Of a stretch of 64,000 nucleotides of DNA, positions 8,335 to 18,375 are shown piece after piece. A model generated the notes under the pieces. It ran no database searches. It had not been told where the DNA came from and saw nothing but the letters and a program-made list of their open reading frames with translations. Position 1 is the first letter of the stretch. Every line of letters begins with the position of its first letter. Where the stretch lies: positions 1-64,000 of the forward strand of contig NZ_BDAU01000048.1 of NCBI RefSeq assembly GCF_001612615.1, read 5' to 3'. A program made the position numbers and the translations under genes. The stretch is from Nocardia amikacinitolerans NBRC 108937. Lineage in GTDB: Bacteria > Actinomycetota > Actinomycetes > Mycobacteriales > Mycobacteriaceae.

Positions 8335-9975
8335 GTGAACCCGTCTACCGCTCAGGCCCGAGTAGTCGTCGACGAACTCGTGCGCGGAGGTGTCCGCGAT
8401 GTGGTGCTGTGCCCCGGCTCGCGGAACGCTCCGCTGGCTTTCGCGCTGCAAGCCGCCGACGCGGCCGGGCGGCTGCGGCTGCACATGCGTATCGACGAGC
8501 GGACCGCGGGCTTTCTCGCCATCGGTCTGGCGATCGCGGGCGGCAATCCGGTCCCGGTGGTGATGACCTCCGGCACGGCCGTCGCGAACCTCGGTCCCGC
8601 GGTGCTGGAAGCCAACTACGCGCGGGTTCCGCTGATCGTGTTGAGCGCCAATCGGCCCTACGAGATGCTCGGAACCGGCGCGAATCAGACCGTCGAACAA
8701 CTTGGCCTGTTCGGTAGCCAGGTGCGCGCCACCATCAGCCTCGGGCTGGCGGAGGACGAGCCGAGCGGCAATGGCAGCGGCCCGTACGGTCAGCAGAACA
8801 GTGTGTGGCGCTCGGCGGTGTGCCGGGTGCTCGCCGCGGCCCGGGGCACGCGGTCGGGCAACGCGGGTCCCGTCCACTTCGACATTCCGTTGCGCGAGCC
8901 GCTGGTGCCGGATCCGACCGCCGACGCCGGTCCGGAGGGTCGCGCGGACGATCGGCCATGGACCGCGACGCAGTACGCGACGCTGGACGTGCCGCTGGAC
9001 ATCGATTTGACCCCGGACACCGTGGTGATCTCCGGGCACGGCGCCGGCCTGCGTCCCGAGTTGGCCGAGCTGCCGACCGTCGCGGAGCCGACCGCCCCCA
9101 TGCACGGCCCCGCGCTGCATCCGCTTGCGCTGCCGCTGCTGAAGCCGAAGCAGGCCATCATCACCGGGCGGCCGACCCTGCACCGGCAGGTGTCCAAGGT
9201 GCTCGCCGACCCGTCCGTGACGGTCTTCGCGCTGACCACCGGCCCGCGCTGGCCCGATGTGTCCGGCAACGTGGTCGGCACCGGAACCCGTGCGATCACC
9301 ACGGGAGCGCCGAGCGCGGAATGGCTCGCGCACTGTCGCGCGGTGAACGCCAACGCTCAGCAGGTCGTGCGTGACGCGCTGGCCAAGCATCCGAAGCCGA
9401 CCGGCCTGCACGTGGCGGCGGTCGTGATGGACGCGCTGCACGAGGACGATCAACTGCTGCTCGGCGCGTCCAATCCGGTGCGCGACGCGGCGCTGGTCTC
9501 GCATCCGCGGCCCGGCATCAAGGTGCTGTCGAACCGCGGCGTCGCCGGTATCGACGGCACGGTGTCGACGGCGGTCGGCGCGGCCTTGGCGCACGGCGGC
9601 CGCACCGTCGCGCTGATCGGCGACCTGACCTTCCTGCACGACGCGTCCGGGCTGCTGATCGGGCCGGGCGAGCCGCGGCCCGCCGACCTCACGATCGTGG
9701 TAGCCAACGACGACGGCGGCGGCATCTTCGAGCTGCTCGAACAGGGCGATCCGCAGTACGCGGGCGTGTTCGAGCGCGTCTTCGGCACACCGCACGGCAT
9801 GGATCTCGCCGCGCTGTGCGCCGCCTACCGCATCCCGCACCGGCAGGTCGATACCGAGCAGCTGGCGGCCGAGCTGGCCGAGCACGCGCACGGACTGCGG
9901 GTGCTGGAGGTGGCCACGGAGCGGTCCAGCCTGCGCGAGCTGCACGCGGCTGTGCGGGCCAAGATCGCGCCCTGA
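8335..9975 (+). CDS. menD: 2-succinyl-5-enolpyruvyl-6-hydroxy-3-cyclohexene-1-carboxylate synthase
   Basis: A thiamine-diphosphate enzyme of 546 residues that adds succinic semialdehyde (from 2-oxoglutarate) to isochorismate, the first committed step to menaquinone. Landmarks: [15 protein letters not shown] near the N-terminus, [15 protein letters not shown] with the catalytic Glu, [49 protein letters not shown] and the ThDP/Mg site [13 protein letters not shown] followed by [12 protein letters not shown] start at 8335. menC, which acts on the product after MenH, is not in the window. It converges with a small acidic protein gene 8 bp further on. Confidence 0.95.
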   Translation: MNPSTAQARVVVDELVRGGVRDVVLCPGSRNAPLAFALQAADAAGRLRLHMRIDERTAGFLAIGLAIAGGNPVPVVMTSGTAVANLGPAVLEANYARVPLIVLSANRPYEMLGTGANQTVEQLGLFGSQVRATISLGLAEDEPSGNGSGPYGQQNSVWRSAVCRVLAAARGTRSGNAGPVHFDIPLREPLVPDPTADAGPEGRADDRPWTATQYATLDVPLDIDLTPDTVVISGHGAGLRPELAELPTVAEPTAPMHGPALHPLALPLLKPKQAIITGRPTLHRQVSKVLADPSVTVFALTTGPRWPDVSGNVVGTGTRAITTGAPSAEWLAHCRAVNANAQQVVRDALAKHPKPTGLHVAAVVMDALHEDDQLLLGASNPVRDAALVSHPRPGIKVLSNRGVAGIDGTVSTAVGAALAHGGRTVALIGDLTFLHDASGLLIGPGEPRPADLTIVVANDDGGGIFELLEQGDPQYAGVFERVFGTPHGMDLAALCAAYRIPHRQVDTEQLAAELAEHAHGLRVLEVATERSSLRELHAAVRAKIAP

Positions 9976-9983
9976 GCTACCGG

Positions 9984-10229
9984 CTATTCGGTGTCGTCGC
10001 GATCCTCGTCGTCGAGCGGCACGGGAATGGCCTGCTCGATGAGGTCGGCCTCGTTCGCGGACCACACGTCGCGATCGACCGCGCTCGGCGCCTCGCGTGC
10101 GACGGCGGTTTCCGCGACGGCCCGGTCGTCGGTATCGGCGTCGTCCGTTTGGTAAGCGGGCGTGGACTGCTCGACGCGGTCGGCCTCCGGCGCGTCGTCC
10201 AATGTGCGCGGCGTGCTGCGATCGATCAT
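9984..10229 (-). CDS. Small acidic protein with repeated EADxxEQ motif
   Basis: An 81-residue, strongly acidic protein with no cysteines. It contains two related blocks, DDAPEADRVEQSTPA (~11-25) and SANEADLIEQAIPV (~57-70), ending in DDEDRDDTE. The start ATG at 10229 is chosen because a strong GGAGAGGAG lies 6-8 nt upstream; the frame is open further but without such support. I know similar EAD-EQ proteins only as hypotheticals in Mycobacteriales. The short repeated motif suggests a peptide that docks to a partner; that is inference. Confidence 0.65.
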   Translation of the reverse strand: MIDRSTPRTLDDAPEADRVEQSTPAYQTDDADTDDRAVAETAVAREAPSAVDRDVWSANEADLIEQAIPVPLDDEDRDDTE

Positions 10230-10348
10230 CGTGTGCTCCTCTCCGCTGGTGCTCTCCCGCACGGGGTATACCCAGTTCAGGGCGCGGGCAACAGTCCGAC
10301 GGCATCGAGATTGCCCCGCCGGCGAGTTTCCCGCAACCGGCGTCGTCT

Positions 10349-10585
10349 TCATTCCCCCTCGACGGCCGCGCCCCCGTTCACCGGATGCTCCACGAGCGCG
10401 AGAGTCCGCCCGGCCATGAACCGCGCCGTGCGGACCGCGACGCCGGTCCGCGTCACCTCGCTGACCTCGACCACCCCGCGCGCGATGCGCACCTCGACCC
10501 GCCGACCCGCACGCGTCGCCGCGATTTCGTAACTTCGAGAGCCGTCGCCGACGTCGACGACGATCTCCACCCGATCACCCTTCAT
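10349..10585 (-). CDS. Small conserved hypothetical protein
   Basis: A 78-residue soluble protein. The N-terminal half reads as beta strands (DRVEIVVDVGDGSRSYEIAA, then RRVEVRIARGVVEVSEVTRT) and the C-terminal half carries VRTARFMAGRTLALVEHP. It has AGGAG 8 nt before the ATG at 10585. It is 119 bp upstream of, and on the same strand as, the small acidic protein gene. I do not recognise a function. Confidence 0.6.
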   Translation of the reverse strand: MKGDRVEIVVDVGDGSRSYEIAATRAGRRVEVRIARGVVEVSEVTRTGVAVRTARFMAGRTLALVEHPVNGGAAVEGE

Positions 10586-10732
10586 CTACCAATTCTCCTC
10601 TTTTCCAGGGCTTTTCGCCGTTACGAGTTGGTCGCGGACGACGTCGCAGCCCCGTTCCCTCGGCACCGATGAATTCCGCGCGCTCGCCGGGTCTCAACTG
10701 ACGCAGACCTCTCACATCCGGCAGGAGACCCG

Positions 10733-11320
10733 ATGACCCCCACGTTCGATTTCGAGCCCGCCGCCACCGCACTGGAAACCGTGGTCGCGGGCATCGCCGA
10801 CGACCAGCTCGCCGCACCGACGCCCTGCGCCGACACGACCGTGGCCGCGCTGCTCGAACACGTCCTGGAACTGACCGAGGCGTTCCGGCAGTCCGCGACC
10901 AAGGAATCCGTCGGCAACAGCACCCCGCCCGCCCTCGAGCACGACTCGAAGCTGCCCGACGACTGGCGCACGCGTATCCCGGCCCAGCTGAAGGCCCTCG
11001 TCGCCGCGTGGCGGGAGCCGGACGCATGGGAGGGTGAGACCGAGGCGGGTGGCGTGCGCGAAGCAGCGATCGTGATGGCGGTGATCGCGCTGGACGAGGT
11101 CGTCGTGCACGGCTGGGACCTGGCCAAGGCCACCGGCCAGCCGTTCAGCTGCACCGAATCGCACGCGGCGATCCTGTTCGACTTCCTGCGCGAAACCCCG
11201 ATGTCCGGAACCCCCGGCCTCTTCGGCCCCGTGGTCGATGTGCCCGCCGACGCACCCCTCCTCGACCGTGTGATCGGCCTGACCGGTCGCGACCCGAACT
11301 GGTCGGCCCAATCCGACTGA
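10733..11320 (+). CDS. TIGR03086-type metal-binding (DinB/mycothiol-dependent isomerase-like) protein
   Basis: A protein of 195 residues with the four-helix-bundle pattern of the maleylpyruvate-isomerase/DinB superfamily: ADDQLAAPTPCADTTVAALLEHVL (the DQL..PTPC..TV..LL.H core, ~25-45) and the second metal-ligand region ALDEVVVHGWDLAKATGQPF (~122-141). His residues at LLEH and VVHGWD would bind the metal. Relatives use mycothiol as a co-substrate. An AGGAG motif sits about 6 nt before the ATG. It converges with the TetR gene. Substrate unknown. Confidence 0.85.
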   Translation: MTPTFDFEPAATALETVVAGIADDQLAAPTPCADTTVAALLEHVLELTEAFRQSATKESVGNSTPPALEHDSKLPDDWRTRIPAQLKALVAAWREPDAWEGETEAGGVREAAIVMAVIALDEVVVHGWDLAKATGQPFSCTESHAAILFDFLRETPMSGTPGLFGPVVDVPADAPLLDRVIGLTGRDPNWSAQSD

Positions 11321-11353
11321 AGGTGTCCGCCAGCCGCCCGGGCAGACCAAATG

Positions 11354-11992
11354 TCACCTTCGGTCGGGACTTGCCGATCGGTCCGTGACGAAAGTGCCTG
11401 CGGCGACCGCATCCAACGCCGCTTGGGCCGCGGAATCGGCGGCCGCCTCGTCGATCGGATCGCCGCTGGCCAGCAGGCGGTAGTAGAGCGGCGCGGAGAC
11501 GGCGGAGAGGACCGCCCGCGGATCGGTGCCCTCGGGCGCCTCGCCGCGCGCGATCCCGTCCTCGACGCACGGCGCCCACTCGGTGAGGCGGATGTCGTAG
11601 AAGCGGCGCAGCGCGGCCGCGGTGACGGGATCGTCGGTGGCGGCGGCGATCACGGCTTGGAACAGGCGGCCTTGGCGCGGATCGGTCAGCGTCTCGGCGA
11701 CCAGTCGCGCGTTGGCCGTGAGATCGCCGCGCAGCGATCCGGTGTCGGCGCGCGGCACCGACTGCTCGGCCATGTCGGCGAGCAGGTCGGCCACGAGCCC
11801 GGCCGGGGTGCCCCAGCGCCGATAGACGGTGGTCTTGCCGACCCCGGACGCGGCGGCGATCTCCGCGAGATCCAGTGTGGCGAAACCGCGTTCGGCGAGG
11901 AGATCACCCGCGGTGCGCAGGACGGCCGCGCGGATGCGTGCGGTGCGCCCACCTGGGCGAACCGAGCCGGGAGCGGGCTCTTCGGATGTCAT
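11354..11992 (-). CDS. TetR/AcrR-family transcriptional regulator
   Basis: A protein of 212 residues. The N-terminal HTH is clear: IRAAVLRTAGDLLAERGFAT, then LAEIAAASGVGKTTVYRRWGTPAGLVADLL (~36-65). The C-terminal ligand domain (LYYRLLASGDPIDEAAADSA) resembles the TetR_C_11-type set. GGAG lies 7 nt before the ATG at 11992. It is divergent from the aldo/keto reductase, with GTTCC/GGAAC operator-like repeats between them, so it probably represses both itself and the reductase. Confidence 0.9.
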   Translation of the reverse strand: MTSEEPAPGSVRPGGRTARIRAAVLRTAGDLLAERGFATLDLAEIAAASGVGKTTVYRRWGTPAGLVADLLADMAEQSVPRADTGSLRGDLTANARLVAETLTDPRQGRLFQAVIAAATDDPVTAAALRRFYDIRLTEWAPCVEDGIARGEAPEGTDPRAVLSAVSAPLYYRLLASGDPIDEAAADSAAQAALDAVAAGTFVTDRSASPDRR

Positions 11993-12032
11993 AACGGAAC
12001 TCCAGTTTCATTTGTGGCGAGCGGGGTGTACT

Positions 12033-12053
12033 GTTCCAAGTGTTAACGGAACT
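12033..12053. promoter_or_regulatory. Candidate TetR operator between regulator and aldo/keto reductase
   Basis: GTTCC (12033-12037) and GGAAC (12048-12052) form an inverted repeat with a 10-bp spacer. The sequence TAACGGAACT at 12044-12053 is repeated exactly at 11992-12001, next to the TetR start codon, so both divergent genes have a copy close to their starts. Confidence 0.45.
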
Positions 12054-12078
12054 ATAGACCCTTTAGGAGGGCCGTCCC

Positions 12079-13140
12079 ATGAACCTTCGGTCAGAGAACT
12101 CACCCATGGAGTACCGGCGGCTCGGCGCGTCGGGTCTGCTCGTCCCGGCCCTGAGCTTCGGAGCGGGCACCTTCGGCGGACGCGGCGAACTGTTCGGCGC
12201 GTGGGGCGACACCGATGCCGAGCAGGCGCGTCGGCTCGTCGACATCAGCCTGGAAGCGGGCGTCACGATGTTCGACACCGCGGACGTCTACTCCGACGGC
12301 GCCTCGGAGGAAGTCCTCGGCGCGGCCATCAAGGGCAGGCGGGACCGGCTGCTGCTGTCCACCAAGGCGAGCCTCCCGACCGGGCCCGGACCCTACGACG
12401 CCGGCTCGGGCCGGGCACGGCTGATCGGCGCGGTCGAGGGCTCGCTGCGCCGCCTCGGCGTCGATCACATCGACCTGTTCCAGCTGCACGCCTTCGACGC
12501 GCACACCCCCGTCGAGGAGGTCCTCGCCGCGCTCGACGATCTGGTGCGGGCGGGCAAGATCCGCTACCTCGGCGCCTCCAACTTCGCGGGGTGGCAGCTG
12601 ATGAAATCCCTTGCCGCCGCGGACCGCAACGGCCTGAGTAGGTACGTCGCGCACCAGGTGTACTACTCGCTGGTCGGCCGCGACTACGAGTGGGAACTGA
12701 TGCCGCTCGCGCAGGATCAGGGCGTCGGCGCGGTCGTGTGGAGCCCGCTCGGCTGGGGCAGGCTCACCGGCAAGATCCGGCGCGGACAGCCGCTGCCCGC
12801 TGGGAGCAGGCTGCACCAGACCGCCGAGGCGGGGCCGCCCGTCGACGACGACGTCCTCTACGACGTGGTTGACGTGCTGGACGAGATCGCCGCCGAGACC
12901 GGCAAGACCGTCCCGCAGATCGCGCTCAACTGGCTGCTCGGCCGCCCCACCGTCGCGACGGTCATTGTCGGCGCGCGCAACGAGGAACAGTTGCGCCAGA
13001 ACCTCGGCGCGGTCGGCTGGCGCCTCGATCAGGACCAGATCGCCCGCCTGGACAAGGCGAGCGCCACCACGCCGCCCTACCCCTACTACCCGTACTACCG
13101 CCTGCCGGACTTCACCCGACTCAACCCGCCCGCCGTGTAG
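12079..13140 (+). CDS. Aldo/keto reductase
   Basis: A protein of 353 residues, an NADPH-dependent (beta/alpha)8 oxidoreductase. The catalytic tetrad is visible: Asp66 and Tyr71 in FDTADVYSDG, Lys96 in LLLSTKAS and His137 in DLFQLHAFD. Later landmarks are YLGASNFAGWQL, VVWSPLGWGRLTGK and the cofactor region VIVGARNEEQLRQNL. The start at 12079 is preferred to the internal ATG at 12106 because AGGAGG lies 8 nt upstream of it. It belongs to the group close to YakC/Gfo-like ARA reductases; substrate unknown. Probably controlled by the divergent TetR. Confidence 0.9.
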   Translation: MNLRSENSPMEYRRLGASGLLVPALSFGAGTFGGRGELFGAWGDTDAEQARRLVDISLEAGVTMFDTADVYSDGASEEVLGAAIKGRRDRLLLSTKASLPTGPGPYDAGSGRARLIGAVEGSLRRLGVDHIDLFQLHAFDAHTPVEEVLAALDDLVRAGKIRYLGASNFAGWQLMKSLAAADRNGLSRYVAHQVYYSLVGRDYEWELMPLAQDQGVGAVVWSPLGWGRLTGKIRRGQPLPAGSRLHQTAEAGPPVDDDVLYDVVDVLDEIAAETGKTVPQIALNWLLGRPTVATVIVGARNEEQLRQNLGAVGWRLDQDQIARLDKASATTPPYPYYPYYRLPDFTRLNPPAV

Positions 13141-13209
13141 TTCGGGATGCGCTCGAACGAGAATGCGGCGCAGGCGGATTCGCGACGCGTTGGGTCGACG
13201 CGCGGCGGC

Positions 13210-16200
13210 TCAGTAAACGTCGCGCACGTAACGCTTCTCGGCGACGAGCTGCTTGCGGAACGCCAGCGCGCCGTCCTCGTCCAGCTTTCCGTGGATGCGG
13301 GCGATGGCGAGCAGCGTGTCGTCGACGTCCTTGGCCATCCGCGCCGCGTCACCGCAGACGTAGAAGTGGGCGCCGTCGCGGAGCCACGACCACAGCTCCG
13401 CGCCGTGCTCGATCATCCGGTGCTGCACGTAGATTCGCTCCCGCTGATCACGGGAGAACGCCAGATCGAGGCGGGTGAGGAAACCGGTGCGGAACATGTC
13501 CTCCAGCTCCGCGCGGTAGTAGAAGTTCTGTGCCGCATGCTGTTCGCCGAAGAACAGCCAGTTGCGGCCGGTCGCGCCGAGCGCCCTGCGCTCCTGGAGG
13601 AAGCCGCGGAACGGTGCGATGCCGGTGCCCGGCCCCACCATGATCATCGGTGCTGTCGGGTCCAGCGGCGGCCGGAAATGCGGTGCGCGCTGGAGGAAGA
13701 TCGGCACCGTCGCATCGCCAACCCGGTCGGCGAGGTAGGTCGAGCAGACCCCGCCGCGCCGGGCTGTCGCGCCCGCCGGTTCGCCGTAGCGCACGACGCC
13801 GACCGTCAGCTGCACCTCGTCCGGGCTGACCAGCGGACTCGACGAGATCGAATACTGGCGCGGCTGGAGCTTTTTCAGCGCGCCGAGCCATTCCACCAGG
13901 TCGGCGCGCACCGGGAAATCTCGCAGCACGTCGACGGCCTGGCGGTCCCACAGGTAGCCGTCGAGTTCGTTGCGGTTGTCCCTGCGCAGCAGTTTGGCGA
14001 GCTGGTTGCTGGCATTGCGGTCGCCGATGAAGCTCAACAGATCGTGGCTGACCTTGGTGATGTCGTACCGGGTGCGCAGCGCCTCGGCCAGCGGCATCTC
14101 CCGGTCGTCGACCTCGATCACGCGCCGCCCGTCCAGGCCGGTGGCGGCGAGCCACTCCTCGACCAGCGACGGACAGTTCGACGGCCAAACAGCCAGCGAA
14201 TCGCCCACCTCGTAGCCCGCGTCCACGCCGCGCAGGTCGAAACCGAACTGGCGCACCTCTTTCGGTGATCCCGCAAGCGAGAGCAGTTCGTTGCGCGCGA
14301 GCGGCGCGGCCACCGGCGCGTTGCGGGTGAACGGTGCGGGCGCGGTCCGCGGTGAGCGCGCGGGAGCAGGGGCCTCGGGCCTGGTCAGCACCATGGTGCC
14401 GCCGCCCGAACTCGCGGAGCGGACCGATAGGCGCGCGCCCGAACCGCCCGCGGGAGCAGGGCCGTCACCGTCGTCGGGGCCGTCGTTCCCGCCGCCGTCG
14501 TTCCCGTCGTCGTTTCCGCCGCCGAACGCGCCGAGCACGTCGTCGAGCCAGCGACTCGCGGGGTCCTCGTAGTCGGGTTCGCAGTCCACCCGCGGCAGCA
14601 GCCGGGTCGCGCCGCGCTCGGCCAGCTTCTCGTCCAGTTTGCGGCCGTGCCCGCAGAAATCGTCGTAGGAGGAGTCGCCGAGCGCGAGGACCGCGTAGCG
14701 CAGGCCGGTCAGCCGGGTCGCGCTGTCGGTCAACCTGGCCCAGAAATCCGCGCCGTTGTCGGGCGGGCCGCCGTTGCCGAAGGTGCTGCTGATGAACAGC
14801 GCGTCGCCGGTCAGCGCCGCGATATCGCAGGAATCCATGTCGAACAGCCGTGGCGCGAAACCGGATTCGGCAAGTCGCTCGGCCGCCGCGGCGGCGAACT
14901 CTTCGGCGTTGCCGGTCTGCGAGGCCCACAGCACCGTGACGGGCCGCTCCTCGGCGGCGGGGGCGGGGGACTCGGCGGTCAGCGCGCCGCGCGAGTACAT
15001 GCCCGCGAGCAGGCCGTCGATCCAGAGCCTGCTGCGGGTGGACAGCGGCGCGGTTTCCGGAAGCACCGGCTGCCCGACGACCGGAAGCGAGTGCAGCGCG
15101 GCAAGATACCCGCTGAGGTAGATCTGTTCGGTGTCGCTGAGCGTCGGCGCGACACCGGTGTCCAGGCCGAGCATCACCGCGAGCGGATGCGCACCGTTCG
15201 GTGCGGAAACCGGCTCGGGCACAGGCGTTTCGGCCTGTTTCATCGGGGCGACACGGCGCAGCGAGACGGCGCACTGCTTGAACTCGGGCTGGAGCGACGC
15301 CGGATCGACGGCGTCGTTGGTGACGGCGTTGATGGTCAGGTACTCACCCTGTTCGTCGTTCCAGTGGAACGGCGCGAAGCAGTCGCCGGGCCGGACCCGG
15401 TCGCTGATCTGCACCGGAAGCACGGCTCGCCCACGGCGGGAGGCGATTTCGAGCTGATCGCCGGGACGCACGCCGAGCCGTTCGGCGTCGCGCGGATGCA
15501 CCTCGAGGAACGGCTGCCCGTTCAACTTCGTGAGCTTGCCGATCTTGCCGGTCTTGGTCATGGTGTGCCACTGGTGTTGCAGGCGACCGGTGTTCAGCAG
15601 GAACGGGTAGTCGTCGTCCGGCATTTCCTCGGGAAGCATGTGCGGGCGCGGCCAGAACACCGCCCGCCTGTTCGCGGTGGCGAACGCGAGCCGCGGACGG
15701 TGCCCCGCCTGGTCCACGAAGAGTTCCTGGCTGACGCCGTCGTTCAGGTAGCGGATCGGGTTGCGGCGCTTGCCTGGCTCGGCGCACGGCCACTGCATCG
15801 GGCCCTCGCGCAGCGCGTCGTAGCTCATGCCGCGCAGGTCGTAACCCGTCGCGGGATTGGCGAACCGCTGGATTTCGGCGAAAACCTCGGCGCTGGAGGA
15901 GTATTCGAAGCCTGGGAAGCCCATGGCCGTGGCGACCTGCGCGATCAGCAGCCAATCCGGCCGCGCGTCGCCGAGCGGGTCGACGGAGCGCTGCAACAGG
16001 GTGACGTTGCGTTCGGAGTTCACCGACACGCCCTCGGCCTCAGCCCAGAGCGTCGCGGGAAGCAGCAGGTCGGCGTAGGCGTTGGTGGCCGATTCGGTGT
16101 AGGCGTCCTGCGCGATCACCAGCTCGGCGGCCTCCAGCCCCGCGATCACCGTCTTCCGATTGGACACGGACGCAACGGGATTGGTGCAGATGATCCACGC

Positions 16201-17439
16201 GGCCTTGATATCGCCCTCGGCCATGCCGCGGAACATCTCGATGGTGCCCGGCCCTGCCTCGGTGCGAATCGTGCCGGGCTCGACGCCCCAAGCCGTCTCC
16301 ACGAAGGCGCGGTCCGCGGCCGAGAGCAGCGAGCGCTGGCCGGGCAGGCCGGGGCCCATGTACCCCATCTCGCGCCCGCCCATGGCGTTCGGCTGACCGG
16401 TCAGCGAGAAGGGACCGCTGCCGGGGCGGCAGATGGCGCCGGTGGCCAGGTGCAGGTTGCAGATCGCGTTGGTGTTCCAGGTGCCGTGGGTGGACTGGTT
16501 GAGTCCCATCGTCCACAGCGTCATCCACTCGCGCGCTTCGCCGATCCAGCGCGCCGCGGTGCGGATGTCCTCTTCGGCGAGGCCGGTGATCTCGGCGACC
16601 CGCTCGGGCGGATAGTCGGCGAGGAACTCGGGCATGGCGTCCCAGCCCTCGGTGTGCTCGGCGATGAAGGCCTCGTCGATGTCGCCGTTGGCGACGAGCA
16701 GGTGCAGCAGGCCGTTGAGCAGCGCGAGGTCGGTGCCGGGGCGCAGCTGGAGGAACAGGTCGGCGCGCGCGGCGGTGTCGGTGCGGCGCGGATCGGCGAC
16801 GATCAGCTTGGCGCCCGCCTTCAGCCGATCGGCCATCCGCAGGAACAGGATGGGATGGCAGTCGGCCATGTTCGCGCCGGTGACGAAGAACAGGTCGGCG
16901 TGCTCGAAGTCGTCGTAGGAGCCGGGCGGCCCGTCCGCGCCGAGCGACTGCTTGTAGCCGGTGCCCGCGCTGGCCATGCACAGCCGCGAGTTGGCCTCGA
17001 TGTGCACGGTCCGCAGGTAGCCCTTGGCCAGCTTGGTGGCCAGGTACTGCGCCTCCAGCGTCATCTGGCCGGATACGTACAGCGCGATGGCGTCCGGCCC
17101 GTGCTCGTCCAGGATGGCGCGCAACCGGTCGGCGGCCTCGCGCACGGCGGCGTCGACGGCGATCGGCATCGGTTCCCGACCGCGCTCGGGTCGCCGGTAG
17201 GCGGTGGTCATCCGGCCCGGCGTGCGCATCAGTTCCGCGTGGGTGGCGCCCTTGGTGCAGAGCCTGCCCGCGTTCGCCGGATGCAGCTTGTCGCCGCTGA
17301 CCTTCGCGATCACCGGCGCGCCGTCCGGGCCCGACGTGGTCTCGACCGTGATGCCGCACCCCACGCCGCAGTACGAGCACGCCGTTCTGGCGGTGCCCGG
17401 CGCGGGGCTGCTGGCTGCGTCCGACATGTCACCGATCAT
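13210..17439 (-). CDS. Fused nitrate reductase / NADPH sulfite-reductase-type flavoprotein
   Basis: One chain of 1409 residues. The N-terminal ~700 residues are a molybdopterin bis-MGD oxidoreductase of the assimilatory NasC/NarB type with a [4Fe-4S] site C21-x2-C24-x3-C28 ... C61 ([14 protein letters not shown]) and a C-terminal molydopterin-dinucleotide-binding domain near [15 protein letters not shown]. After a linker, residues ~833-975 are a flavodoxin ([17 protein letters not shown]), then an Asp/Gly/Asn-rich linker, then a CysJ-like FAD domain ([11 protein letters not shown]) and NADPH domain ([34 protein letters not shown]). It should pass electrons NADPH-FAD-FMN-FeS-Mo to nitrate within one cytoplasmic protein. 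The alternative start is the ATG at 17427. NCBI uses a bifunctional name for such fusions (recalled). Confidence 0.93.
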   Translation of the reverse strand: MIGDMSDAASSPAPGTARTACSYCGVGCGITVETTSGPDGAPVIAKVSGDKLHPANAGRLCTKGATHAELMRTPGRMTTAYRRPERGREPMPIAVDAAVREAADRLRAILDEHGPDAIALYVSGQMTLEAQYLATKLAKGYLRTVHIEANSRLCMASAGTGYKQSLGADGPPGSYDDFEHADLFFVTGANMADCHPILFLRMADRLKAGAKLIVADPRRTDTAARADLFLQLRPGTDLALLNGLLHLLVANGDIDEAFIAEHTEGWDAMPEFLADYPPERVAEITGLAEEDIRTAARWIGEAREWMTLWTMGLNQSTHGTWNTNAICNLHLATGAICRPGSGPFSLTGQPNAMGGREMGYMGPGLPGQRSLLSAADRAFVETAWGVEPGTIRTEAGPGTIEMFRGMAEGDIKAAWIICTNPVASVSNRKTVIAGLEAAELVIAQDAYTESATNAYADLLLPATLWAEAEGVSVNSERNVTLLQRSVDPLGDARPDWLLIAQVATAMGFPGFEYSSSAEVFAEIQRFANPATGYDLRGMSYDALREGPMQWPCAEPGKRRNPIRYLNDGVSQELFVDQAGHRPRLAFATANRRAVFWPRPHMLPEEMPDDDYPFLLNTGRLQHQWHTMTKTGKIGKLTKLNGQPFLEVHPRDAERLGVRPGDQLEIASRRGRAVLPVQISDRVRPGDCFAPFHWNDEQGEYLTINAVTNDAVDPASLQPEFKQCAVSLRRVAPMKQAETPVPEPVSAPNGAHPLAVMLGLDTGVAPTLSDTEQIYLSGYLAALHSLPVVGQPVLPETAPLSTRSRLWIDGLLAGMYSRGALTAESPAPAAEERPVTVLWASQTGNAEEFAAAAAERLAESGFAPRLFDMDSCDIAALTGDALFISSTFGNGGPPDNGADFWARLTDSATRLTGLRYAVLALGDSSYDDFCGHGRKLDEKLAERGATRLLPRVDCEPDYEDPASRWLDDVLGAFGGGNDDGNDGGGNDGPDDGDGPAPAGGSGARLSVRSASSGGGTMVLTRPEAPAPARSPRTAPAPFTRNAPVAAPLARNELLSLAGSPKEVRQFGFDLRGVDAGYEVGDSLAVWPSNCPSLVEEWLAATGLDGRRVIEVDDREMPLAEALRTRYDITKVSHDLLSFIGDRNASNQLAKLLRRDNRNELDGYLWDRQAVDVLRDFPVRADLVEWLGALKKLQPRQYSISSSPLVSPDEVQLTVGVVRYGEPAGATARRGGVCSTYLADRVGDATVPIFLQRAPHFRPPLDPTAPMIMVGPGTGIAPFRGFLQERRALGATGRNWLFFGEQHAAQNFYYRAELEDMFRTGFLTRLDLAFSRDQRERIYVQHRMIEHGAELWSWLRDGAHFYVCGDAARMAKDVDDTLLAIARIHGKLDEDGALAFRKQLVAEKRYVRDVY

Positions 17440-17471
17440 GCGGAACGTCGATTGCGCGGGATTTACCCAAC

Positions 17472-17487
17472 GTTATCGCCAGGTGAC
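17472..17487 (-). promoter_or_regulatory. Candidate GlnR box upstream of the nitrate reductase fusion
   Basis: On the coding strand it reads GTCAC-CTGGCG-ATAAC, close to the actinobacterial GlnR half-site pair GTnAC-n6-GnAAC (one mismatch). It ends 33 nt before the ATG at 17439. GlnR is the known activator of nitrate assimilation in Streptomyces and Mycobacterium. Only one box pair is seen, not the full double site. Confidence 0.4.
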
Positions 17488-17568
17488 AATTCTCCTCACC
17501 GCTCCCACTCGCGGCTGTGAGGTGTGTTTTTCGTCACCTTTGCGCAGGTCAGCGGCTTGCGGCGCCGT

Positions 17569-18273
17569 TCAGCCGAGCTTGTATCCCCGGTGCAGCGCGA
17601 CGACGCCGCCGCTGAGATTGCGCCACTTGACCGTCGACCACCCCGCCTTGGCGATCCGCATGGCCAGCTGCCGCTGATTCGGCCACGCCCGGATCGACTC
17701 CGCCAGGTACACGTAGGCGTCCGGATTGCTGCTGACCGCCCGCGCCACCCGCGGGAGCGTCTTCATCAGGTACTCCATGTACAGCGTGCGGAACACCGGA
17801 AAGATCGGTGTCGAGAACTCGGCGACCACCAGCCGTCCGCCCGGCTTGGTGACCCGCAGCATCTCGCGCAGCGCCAGATCGGGATCGGAGACGTTGCGCA
17901 GCCCATAGGAGATGGTCACCGCGTCGAAGGAGTCGTCCGCGAACGGCAGGGCCATGGCGTCACCCGCGACCATCGGCACATTGCGGAACCGGCCCGCGGC
18001 GAGCATGCCCTTGGAGAAGTCGGTCGCCACGCACCAGGCGCCGGACTTGCCGAACTCCAGGGTCGAGACGCCGGTTCCCGCCGCGAGGTCGAGTACCCGC
18101 TCGCCCGGCCGTAGCCCGAGCGCTTTGCGGGTCGCCCAGCGCCAGTAGCGGTCCTGACCCGCGGAGATCACGGTGTTGGTGAGGTCGTATCGCCTGGCGA
18201 CCCCGTCGAACATCGCTGCGACCTCGCCCGGCTGCTTGTCCAGGGAAGCTCGACCTGCATGCGTTTGCGCCAC
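17569..18273 (-). CDS. menG: Demethylmenaquinone methyltransferase
   Basis: A class I SAM methyltransferase of 234 residues that converts demethylmenaquinone to menaquinone. The UbiE/MenG signature [19 protein letters not shown] opens it; the SAM motif [15 protein letters not shown] (~58-72), [20 protein letters not shown] and [18 protein letters not shown] follow. The GTG at 18273 is taken as start because homology begins at [14 protein letters not shown] and the length equals that of the M. tuberculosis enzyme I recall (234); the frame is open 25 codons further upstream. mgtA lies 102 bp upstream on the same strand. Confidence 0.95.
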   Translation of the reverse strand: MAQTHAGRASLDKQPGEVAAMFDGVARRYDLTNTVISAGQDRYWRWATRKALGLRPGERVLDLAAGTGVSTLEFGKSGAWCVATDFSKGMLAAGRFRNVPMVAGDAMALPFADDSFDAVTISYGLRNVSDPDLALREMLRVTKPGGRLVVAEFSTPIFPVFRTLYMEYLMKTLPRVARAVSSNPDAYVYLAESIRAWPNQRQLAMRIAKAGWSTVKWRNLSGGVVALHRGYKLG

Positions 18274-18375
18274 GCCAACGACCTTAAGCGACTGTCCGTT
18301 ACGGACCCGCGTGTACCCGATCACAGCGCGCTGTCCGGTGCGTTGCATTCGGGTTCGAGCGGTGCGCTCCCGGGG

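Noticed and set aside
14647-17520. A 957-codon open frame on the plus strand opposite the nitrate reductase fusion
   Set aside because: It is the antisense shadow of a gene with clear homology; its translation (Gly/Arg/Ala/Val/His-rich) has no recognisable domain and the G+C-rich third positions belong to the other strand.
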